From contig VOPW01000001.1 of NCBI GenBank assembly GCA_007994965.1, forward strand, positions 4,154,001 through 4,218,000: 64,000 nt of DNA, in the 5' to 3' direction. This DNA is from Piscinibacter aquaticus (GTDB lineage: Bacteria; Pseudomonadota; Gammaproteobacteria; Burkholderiales; Burkholderiaceae_C). Every line of letters begins with the position of its first letter. Within the stretch, counting starts at the first letter, position 1. A program made the position numbers and the translations under genes. Below, in pieces: positions 58,738 through 64,000 of the stretch. The notes under the pieces are model-generated. The model was not told the DNA's origin. It made no database searches and was given only the letters and a program-made list of their open reading frames with translations.

Positions 58738-60152
58738 AGGCCGTCAAGTGGCTGGTGCAGGCCCTGGCCGGCGCCGCGTTGGTGGGGTGGGTGCTCGCGG
58801 GCTGCGGCGGCGGCGTGGGCTCGGGCGGCACGGGCATGGCCAGCGGGCTGGCGCAGGGCACGGTCAGCGGCTTCGGCAGCGTGCTCGTCGACGGCGATCG
58901 CTACGACGACAGCGCCATCGCGACGTATGCCGAGACGGCCCCGGGCCAGCAGGTGCAGACGGTCGCCCGGCTCGGCGAGCGCGTCGAAGTGGAGGCCGAG
59001 CTGGGCCAGGCGCGGCGCCTGCGCGTCGATGCGGCGGTGCTCGGCGCGGTCGAGACGGTGTCGGCCGATGGTTTTGCGCTGCTCGGGCAGAACGTGCGCA
59101 TCAACGCCGATGCCGCGCGTGGCCCGGTGACGCAGTTTGCCGGCGGTTATCTGGGCCTCGCCTCGGTGCGCGCGGGCGATGTCGTCGAAGTGCATGCCTT
59201 CGTGCGGCGTCTGGCCGGCGGCTACCAGCTGCAGGCCACCCGCATCGAGCGTCGCGATGCGGCGCCCGCCTTCGTCAAGGTCAGCGGCCTGATCAGCGGC
59301 CGCGATGCCGCGGGCTTCCAGCTCGGCGGCCTGCGCGTGCTGACCGGTGGGGCGACCGTGCTGCCCGCCGGTGCCGTGCTGACCGACGGGCAGCGCGTGT
59401 CGGTGCTTGCGCCGGCCGCCTCGCTGGTGGTGGAGCCGGGCGCAGCGCCGGTGCTGCGCGCGGCGCAGCTGCGCGTCGCAGTGCTCGGCCGCGCCGGCGA
59501 CGAGGTGGCGATCAGCGGCGTGATCGGCCTGTTCGACGGCGCCACCGGGCGCTTCGACCTGGGCGGCACGCTGATCGATGCCTCGGCGGCAACGCTGCGG
59601 CCCGAGGGGACGACACTCGCCGACGGGCTCTACGTGCTGGCCCGCGGCACGCTGCAGGCCGATGGCTCGGTGCGCGCCGCCACGGTGCGCCTGCGCGACG
59701 GCCGCAGCGAGACCGAGACCGAGCTGAAGGGCACGGTGATCGGCCTCGATCCCGCCACCCTGAGCTTCCACGTGCGCGGCGTGCCGGTGGACGCCCGCAC
59801 CGCCGAGATCGAGGGCTGCGCCGGCCGCCCGCTCGCCGAAGGCGACTACGTCAAGATCGAAGGTCGCCTCGGCCCGACCGGCGTGATCGCGAAGTCGGTG
59901 CACTGCGAGGACGCCCCGGCCGACGCGGTGATCGAGCGCGAAGGCAGCGCCGGCAGCGTCGACGCCGCGGCGCGGCGCTTCGTGCTGGCCGTTCCGGGTG
60001 GCGGCAGCGTGGCGGTGAGCTGGAGCGACATCACTTATTTCGAGGGCGTCAGCGCGGCGACCCTGGCCGGCCAACGGGTGGAAGTCGAGGGCCGGCTGGT
60101 CGACGGGGTGTTGCAGGCGCGCAAGATCGAGCTCGAGACGCCCGGCAATTGA
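58734..60152 (+). CDS. DUF5666-type lipoprotein, copy 1
   Basis: 472 residues, intact. Lipobox LAGC near residue 23, a Gly-rich N-terminus (GGGVGSGGTGMASG), then repeated small beta domains (OB-like) that share a pattern such as GTVSGFGSVLVDGDRYD, VEVEAELGQARRLRVD, VKVSGLISGRDAAGFQLGG and YVKIEGRLGPTGVIAKSV. Four to five repeats of about 80 residues are visible. It should sit on the periplasmic or outer face of a membrane. Function unknown. It is translationally coupled to the DUF6502-type gene, just as the second copy is, so the two act together. Confidence 0.8.
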   Translation: MKAVKWLVQALAGAALVGWVLAGCGGGVGSGGTGMASGLAQGTVSGFGSVLVDGDRYDDSAIATYAETAPGQQVQTVARLGERVEVEAELGQARRLRVDAAVLGAVETVSADGFALLGQNVRINADAARGPVTQFAGGYLGLASVRAGDVVEVHAFVRRLAGGYQLQATRIERRDAAPAFVKVSGLISGRDAAGFQLGGLRVLTGGATVLPAGAVLTDGQRVSVLAPAASLVVEPGAAPVLRAAQLRVAVLGRAGDEVAISGVIGLFDGATGRFDLGGTLIDASAATLRPEGTTLADGLYVLARGTLQADGSVRAATVRLRDGRSETETELKGTVIGLDPATLSFHVRGVPVDARTAEIEGCAGRPLAEGDYVKIEGRLGPTGVIAKSVHCEDAPADAVIEREGSAGSVDAAARRFVLAVPGGGSVAVSWSDITYFEGVSAATLAGQRVEVEGRLVDGVLQARKIELETPGN

Positions 60153-60199
60153 TGCCGCGGCGCGGCGCTCGGTGGTCTAATCCGGCCACCCGAGCGCCC

Positions 60200-61057
60200 A
60201 TGCCCGTCATCGCAGTCCTCAATCGCAAGGGTGGCAGCGGCAAGTCGACGCTGGCCACGCATCTGGCCGCCCTGGTGCGCCGTCACCGGGCGCTCGACCA
60301 TGCTGGGCGACGTCGACTTCCAGGGTTCCGCGGCGGCCTGGCTCAAGCGGCGCAACGCGCACCCGGTGGCGCAGGGACGGGCGATCGTCGGATGGTCGGC
60401 CGATCCGCGCCGCGTGATGCGGCCGCCGGCCGGCGTCACCCACGTGGTGCTCGATACGCCGGGGGCCTTCGCGGTCTCGACCTCGCCAAGGTGGTGATGA
60501 CGGCCGATGCGCTGCTGATCCCGGTGTGCCACTCGGTGTTCGATCGTGAATCGGCCACCGATTGCGTCGCCGAACTGCGCCAGTTGCCGCGCGTGGCCAG
60601 CGGCCGCTGCCGCATCGGCGTGGTCGGCATGCGCATCGATGCGCGCACGCGCGGCGAGTCCGTGCTGCGCGCCTGGGCCGAGGAGCAGGGCCTGCCCTTC
60701 GTCGGCGCGCTGCGCGAGACGCAGGCCTACGTGCGCTGCGCCGAGCAGGGCCTGACGATCTTCGACATGCCGCCCGCCAAGACGCAGGCCGATGTCGACC
60801 AGTGGCAGCCGATCCTCGACTGGCTGCGCCCGGTGATGGCGCTGCCAGCCACCCGCGCGCAACCCGACGAGCCGGAAGCGATGGCGGCGCACACCGCGCG
60901 CCGCGAATCGCCGAACCGCCCGCGGTTCTCGCCGTCCACCGCGCAGGTGCCGCTGGACGTGCTCGAGCGCCACGATCCGGCGTCGCCCTGGTGGCGGCGA
61001 CTGACCGGCTGGTTCTCGCCGGCGCCCTCGCGGCGGCGGCAACTGCGCGACGTGTGA
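60200..61057 (+). CDS. ParA/MinD-type ATPase (two compensating frameshifts)
   Basis: About 285 residues. It starts with the deviant Walker A VLNRKGGSGKSTLATHLAAL; after a displaced stretch (about 60,293-60,480) that in the other frame reads GDVDFQGSAAAWLKRR and VTHVVLDTPG (Walker B), it continues LAKVVMTADALLIPVCHSVFDRE and IGVVGMRIDARTRGESVLR. The C-terminal tail of about 60 residues is Pro/Arg-rich and not part of the fold. No ParB gene lies beside it, so it is an orphan ParA-like protein that may position an envelope complex or act as a regulator. It lies between the two DUF6502/DUF5666 pairs. Confidence 0.8.
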   Translation: MPVIAVLNRKGGSGKSTLATHLAALVRRHRALDHAGRRRLPGFRGGLAQAAQRAPGGAGTGDRRMVGRSAPRDAAAGRRHPRGARYAGGLRGLDLAKVVMTADALLIPVCHSVFDRESATDCVAELRQLPRVASGRCRIGVVGMRIDARTRGESVLRAWAEEQGLPFVGALRETQAYVRCAEQGLTIFDMPPAKTQADVDQWQPILDWLRPVMALPATRAQPDEPEAMAAHTARRESPNRPRFSPSTAQVPLDVLERHDPASPWWRRLTGWFSPAPSRRRQLRDV

Positions 61058-61064
61058 GCGCCGC

Positions 61065-61340
61065 TCAGCGCTTGAGCCGGAAGCCGCGGCCGCGAATCGT
61101 CTCGATCACGTCGCGGCCGAGCTTGCGGCGCAGGTTGTACAGGTGCACGGCCACCGCGTTGTCGCTGGCGTCGCCGGCCTCGCCGCCGATCAGCCGGGCG
61201 ATCTCGGCGCGGGTCACGGCGCGGCCGTCCTCGTCGGCGAGCCGGCGCGCCACGCGCCATTCGAGCGGCGTCAGCCCGACCGGCCTGCCATGCACGAGGG
61301 CCAGCGGGCGTTCCGCATCCAGCATCAAGGTCTGTTCCAT
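61065..61340 (-). CDS. Receiverless OmpR-type winged-helix DNA-binding protein
   Basis: 91 residues comprising only the trans_reg_C domain: LVHGRPVGLTPLEWRVARRL, AVTRAEIARLIGGEAGDASDN, AVAVHLYNLRRKLGRDVIETI and RGRGFRLKR are the usual alpha-loop, recognition helix and wing. The start MEQTLMLDAERP leaves no room for a receiver domain, and none is found upstream in any frame. It must therefore be controlled by level or by a partner rather than by phosphorylation. It lies downstream of the second DUF5666-type gene, convergent with the ParA-like gene (7 bases apart). Confidence 0.78.
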   Translation of the reverse strand: MEQTLMLDAERPLALVHGRPVGLTPLEWRVARRLADEDGRAVTRAEIARLIGGEAGDASDNAVAVHLYNLRRKLGRDVIETIRGRGFRLKR

Positions 61341-61381
61341 GAGCCGGCCAGTCTTGCCGGCTCCGCTTAAGCGCCCATGAA

Positions 61382-61403
61382 GAAGGGCCCCGCAGGGCCC
61401 TTC
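61382..61403 (-). terminator. Hairpin after the second DUF5666-type gene
   Basis: GAAGGGCCC/GGGCCCTTC, a perfect 9-bp stem with loop CGCA, 33 bases beyond the DUF5666-type stop on the reverse strand. The following bases (TTCTTCAT) are only moderately T-rich, so termination may be partial and allow read-through into the winged-helix gene. Confidence 0.6.
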
Positions 61404-61435
61404 GATGACGCGGATTCGACCCGTCCTGCGCCGGA

Positions 61436-62839
61436 TCAGTCCTCCAGCTCCAGCTCGGTCCAGCTCACCGTGCCGCCCGAGCGGCTGCCGTTGGCCTTGA
61501 TCAGCCCGCCGACGCGTGCGGCGGTGAAGAAGGCCGAGCGGGTGATCGCGGCATCGGTGACGTCGCGGTACTGCGAGACGCTGGCGGTCGAGATGTCGAT
61601 GCCGAGCAGGCGCAGGCTGGTCTCCGGCGTGAGGGCCTGGGCCGGCGCCTGCAGCTCGACGTCGCTGCGCGCGCTGCGCAGTTCCAGCCGCGTGGCGACC
61701 ATGCTGTTGCCGTTGCCGAGCTTGCCGCGGATGCGCAGGTGGTTGCCGACGGCCAGCGTGCCGAGCGTGACGTCCTTGAATTCGGTGATGGAGGTCACGT
61801 CGACGCTGACACCCGGCAGGCCGGAAATCGTCAGCGTGTTGCCGCTGATCGACGCCACGTCACCTTCGATCTTCACCGCGTCGCGGAACGACACCTTGGT
61901 GGCGGTCAGCACGCCGTTGCTGATCGAACCCTCGGCCTCGACCTTGGTGCCGACGATCAGATCGGCCGCCACGCCGCCTTCGTAGCGGGTGCTGGTGGTG
62001 GTCACCACCTGCTGGTTGCCGATGGTGAAGCCGTTGGCGGTGACCGCGACGACCACGCCTTCGATCTCGGCCTGCGGCGCGCTGGCTACGCGGGCGCCAG
62101 CCGGCTCGACCTTGGTGGCCACGAGGTTGCCGCACACCGGCGCCACACCGCCACACGCAGTGCCCTTGACGTTGACCTGCAGGCCGTTCCACGACCCGGC
62201 CGGCATGTCGCCCACCGTGGCGCTGGCGTACTGCACCGTCAGCGTGCCGACCTGGAAGGTCAGGTTGGCCGCGTTCTGGTTCTTCACGATGCCCTTGACC
62301 GCATAGGGCGGCGTCGGCGCGGTGGTCTTCTTCTCGATGTAGCCGCCGGCGATCACGCCGTCGCCGGCGATCTGGCCGTGCACCTCGACGCGGTCGCCCG
62401 CCGACGGCACGACGCCGTTCTCGAAGCGGGTGGTGTTGTCGATCTGGATCGTCTGGCCCATCACCACCATGCGGTTGGCATCGATCACCTGCTCGACCAA
62501 GCCCTTGACCGATTCGTCTTCGGTGATGGTGTCGGCCCGCCGGCCGGAGATGGAGCCATCCACGCGCACCACCATGCCGACGCGCAGATCGTCCTGGCGG
62601 CCGCCGCCATTGGGGTTGTCGTCGGTCTTGAAGGTGGTGTTGGCGGTCTGGTACTCGACACCGTTGACCCACACGCTGCCGAAGCCCGTGATCGTGCCGT
62701 AGGCCACGCCGGTGCCGCCGATGCCGCCACCACCGCCACCGGTGCCGCCGATGCCGCCGGAGGAGCCCCCGCCGCCGCAGGCGGCGATCGCGAGCGTGGC
62801 GCTCGCGGCGATCCATGTCACGAGTCTGCTCAGCTTCAT
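61436..62839 (-). CDS. DUF5666-type lipoprotein, copy 2
   Basis: 467 residues, intact. Lipobox IAAC, followed by a striking Gly-rich stretch (GGGGSSGGIGGTGGGGGGIG) and then repeated beta units: YGTITGFGSVWVNGVEYQT, VKGLVEQVIDANRMVVMGQ, VEVHGQIAGDGVIAGGYI, AEIEGVVVAVTANGFTIGNQ and VKIEGDVASISGNTLTISG. The phrase ITGFGSVWVNG matches VSGFGSVLVDG of copy 1, so the two are paralogues. The central region has a pair of cysteines (TACGGVAPVCGN). It begins one base after the stop of the DUF6502-type gene upstream. Surface or periplasmic; function unknown. Confidence 0.8.
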   Translation of the reverse strand: MKLSRLVTWIAASATLAIAACGGGGSSGGIGGTGGGGGGIGGTGVAYGTITGFGSVWVNGVEYQTANTTFKTDDNPNGGGRQDDLRVGMVVRVDGSISGRRADTITEDESVKGLVEQVIDANRMVVMGQTIQIDNTTRFENGVVPSAGDRVEVHGQIAGDGVIAGGYIEKKTTAPTPPYAVKGIVKNQNAANLTFQVGTLTVQYASATVGDMPAGSWNGLQVNVKGTACGGVAPVCGNLVATKVEPAGARVASAPQAEIEGVVVAVTANGFTIGNQQVVTTTSTRYEGGVAADLIVGTKVEAEGSISNGVLTATKVSFRDAVKIEGDVASISGNTLTISGLPGVSVDVTSITEFKDVTLGTLAVGNHLRIRGKLGNGNSMVATRLELRSARSDVELQAPAQALTPETSLRLLGIDISTASVSQYRDVTDAAITRSAFFTAARVGGLIKANGSRSGGTVSWTELELED

Positions 62840-62840
62840 C

Positions 62841-63683
62841 TCACTGCCCCTTCCAGGAATTGGGAACCATCGGTTCCTCGAAGTAGTAAATGCCCATGCC
62901 CACGCGCATCGCAGGCAGGGTGTCTTCGTCGGGTTTGTCGCTGTCGGCGTGTTCGGAGAGCCAGCGGTCGAACTTCTCCAGCAAGGCCTGCGCCTGCGCA
63001 GCGCTGAGCTTGCGGAAGGCCGGCAGCTGCGACGCCGGGAATTCCGTGTACATCACCTTGCGCTGGAAGCGCGGGTCGGTGTCGGCGTGCTGCAGGTTGT
63101 GGTCGATGGTGGCGATCAGGTCGGCCACGTCGCTGCCGAGGATGCCGAGCTTCTCGACCTCGCTGCCGCGCGGCACGTAGCCGGCGGTGAGCAGTTGCAG
63201 CCGGCCGTCGTCGCGCTCGGCCACGGCGCCCACGCGCAGCAGTTCGTCGAGCACGGCGCGGGCCGGCATGTCGCCGCTGTAGCGCTTGACCAGCGCGGCG
63301 AAGCTGTCCGGCCCTTCCAGAGGCGCGAGCACCTTGGGTTGACCGTCGGCGTCGTGGAACTCGGGGTCGCGTGCCCAGCCGGTCAGCACGCGGGCGGCTC
63401 GGTTGTAGCCTTCGTCGCTGGCGGCGCGCTCGGGCGCCGTGTCGGCGGCGAGCCGGGTGACGTCCTTGCGGGTCAGCCCGGTCAGAATCGAGGCGCGCGA
63501 CAGCGTCGGCTTCCTGCCCGGGATGCCGAAGTCCTCCAGCGCCACCTGCACGTAGGTGTGCTTGGCCAGTTCCTCGAAGGCCGCGAACGGCACGTGATGG
63601 CGCAGCAGCAGCCGGCACAGCGGCCGCAGCAGCTTGAGCACGGCGGCGTTCAAGGCGACTTGGGTGCGGTTTTCGGCGTCCAT
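62841..63683 (-). CDS. DUF6502-type probable transcriptional regulator, copy 2
   Basis: 280 residues, intact. Motifs: VLKLLRPLCRLLLRHHVPFA, FEELAKHTYVQVAL, SILTGLTRKDVTRL, VLTGWARDPEFHDADGQPK, DMPARAVLDELLRVGAVAE and the closing GIYYFEEPM. The start MDAENRTQ is preferred to an upstream ATG at 63,719 because a strong promoter (TTGACG-N17-AATAAT) ends only 7 bases before it, leaving no ribosome-binding site: a leaderless mRNA. A palindromic operator overlaps that -10. Coupled to the DUF5666-type gene. Confidence 0.8.
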   Translation of the reverse strand: MDAENRTQVALNAAVLKLLRPLCRLLLRHHVPFAAFEELAKHTYVQVALEDFGIPGRKPTLSRASILTGLTRKDVTRLAADTAPERAASDEGYNRAARVLTGWARDPEFHDADGQPKVLAPLEGPDSFAALVKRYSGDMPARAVLDELLRVGAVAERDDGRLQLLTAGYVPRGSEVEKLGILGSDVADLIATIDHNLQHADTDPRFQRKVMYTEFPASQLPAFRKLSAAQAQALLEKFDRWLSEHADSDKPDEDTLPAMRVGMGIYYFEEPMVPNSWKGQ

Positions 63684-63685
63684 GT

Positions 63686-63719
63686 TTGGGATTATTTTCC
63701 CAACTATGGGCGTCGTCAA
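63686..63719 (-). promoter_or_regulatory. Promoter of DUF6502 copy 2 with overlapping TTGGGA-N6-TCCCAA operator
   Basis: On the reverse strand: -35 TTGACG (63,719-63,714), 17-base spacer, -10 AATAAT (63,696-63,691). The 18-bp palindrome TTGGGA-AAATAA-TCCCAA (63,703-63,686) lies over the -10 box. Its half-sites match those in the divergent gap at 57,725-57,819. A bound protein would block RNA polymerase, so repression is the simplest reading. Confidence 0.65.
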
Positions 63720-63720
63720 G

Positions 63721-63749
63721 GACTTTCGATCGCTCGGCGATCGAAAGTC
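63721..63749. terminator. Perfect 12-bp inverted repeat
   Basis: GACTTTCGATCG (63,721-63,732) pairs exactly with CGATCGAAAGTC (63,738-63,749) around a 5-base loop, three bases after the stop of the reverse-strand regulator and just upstream of the DUF6502 promoter. There is no T tract. It is probably a terminator insulating the two genes, though a protein-binding role is possible. Confidence 0.55.
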
Positions 63750-63752
63750 GCT

Positions 63753-64000
63753 TCAGCGTGTTTCGCGGAAGTCCTGCGGCATCGCGGCCGCCAGGCCGTG
63801 CTTGTCGATGCGGTAGCGCAGCGTGTCGCGGCTGATGCCGAGATCGCGCGCGGCCCGGCTGACGTTCCAGCCGGAGCGCGCCAGCGCCCGGGTCAGCGCC
63901 TCGCGCTCGAGTTCGGGCAGCGTGCGGGCGGCCGGCGCGCCGGCAGGCTCGGTGCCCGGCAACGCGTCGAGGGCGACCGGCTCGATGCGCAGGCCGAGAT
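63753..64000 (-). CDS. Sigma-54-type/Fis-family regulator, C-terminal part
   Basis: The last 81 residues of a regulator whose gene begins beyond the window. The end is a Fis-type helix-turn-helix: LEREALTRALARSGWNVSRAARDLGISRDTLRYRIDKHGL, preceded by the linker LGLRIEPVALDALPG that usually follows the AAA+ domain in NtrC-type activators. Only the DNA-binding domain is visible, so the AAA+ domain and sigma-54 dependence are inferred. It lies upstream of the DUF6502/DUF5666 pair on the same strand. Confidence 0.75.
   Translation of the reverse strand, partial: LGLRIEPVALDALPGTEPAGAPAARTLPELEREALTRALARSGWNVSRAARDLGISRDTLRYRIDKHGLAAAMPQDFRETR

Overview
This window looks like chromosomal DNA from a betaproteobacterium of the order Burkholderiales, probably near the Rubrivivax/Leptothrix/Methylibium group. 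The G+C content is very high, codons strongly prefer G or C in third position, and hemE-priA, creBC, phasin, tripartite-type (Bug) binding protein and MmsA genes resemble that group. The lineage is inferred from gene content; no marker gene was compared. A striking property is that about half of the genes, including housekeeping ones (priA, cysK, purU, ahpF, ahpC), are split by one or a few single-base indels while the protein continues in another frame. Many look like loss of one base from a short G, C or A run, so I treat them as sequence errors and annotate each gene across its full reconstructed span.

Layout. 1-6,600: end of a heptosyltransferase gene, a PAS histidine kinase, an ECF sigma/anti-sigma pair (reverse strand), purU, an NTF2-like protein, a YheT-type hydrolase and two conserved hypotheticals. 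6,700-12,000: an anchored cytochrome c, then three overlapping reverse-strand genes forming a signalling module (phosphonate-type binding protein, HWE-type PAS kinase, receiver-kinase hybrid). 12,165: tRNA-Arg(CCG), then ahpF and ahpC with a candidate OxyR site. 14,700-17,800: secreted proteins, RlpA and a P460-like cytochrome. 17,940-24,780: an unusual forward cluster with a Rossmann/SLOG-like protein, a protein of about 1,860 residues carrying two alpha/beta-hydrolase domains and a CHAT caspase-like protease domain, and an M15-type peptidase. 24,800-28,600: a lectin-like lipoprotein and an overlapping SDR / FHA-membrane / serine-protease operon. 28,700-33,650: a NitT/TauT-type ABC transporter plus a PhoX-like protein, interrupted by an antisense EF-hand gene. 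33,650-48,550: LuxR regulator, Bug binding protein, MmsA, UPF0149 protein, priA, hemE, cysK, creBC, a tandem-GGDEF diguanylate cyclase and a phasin gene with PhaR-like operators.

48,560-57,660 is the most remarkable part. It is a five-gene reverse-strand operon with a b-type-cytochrome-like membrane protein, a 24-haem cytochrome, a roughly 28-haem cytochrome built from 477-bp repeats, a composite outer-membrane barrel protein and an FAD/4Fe-4S oxidoreductase. Together these could move electrons between the inner membrane, the periplasm and the cell surface. 57,840-63,700 carries two regulator-like/lipoprotein pairs (DUF6502 + DUF5666 type), one on each strand, separated by a ParA-like ATPase and a receiverless OmpR-type DNA-binding protein. 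The promoter regions of both pairs contain TGGGA-N5/6-TCCCA palindromes, and one of those regions is shared with the cytochrome operon. This suggests that the DUF6502 proteins regulate the whole locus. The window ends in the C-terminus of a sigma-54-type regulator.
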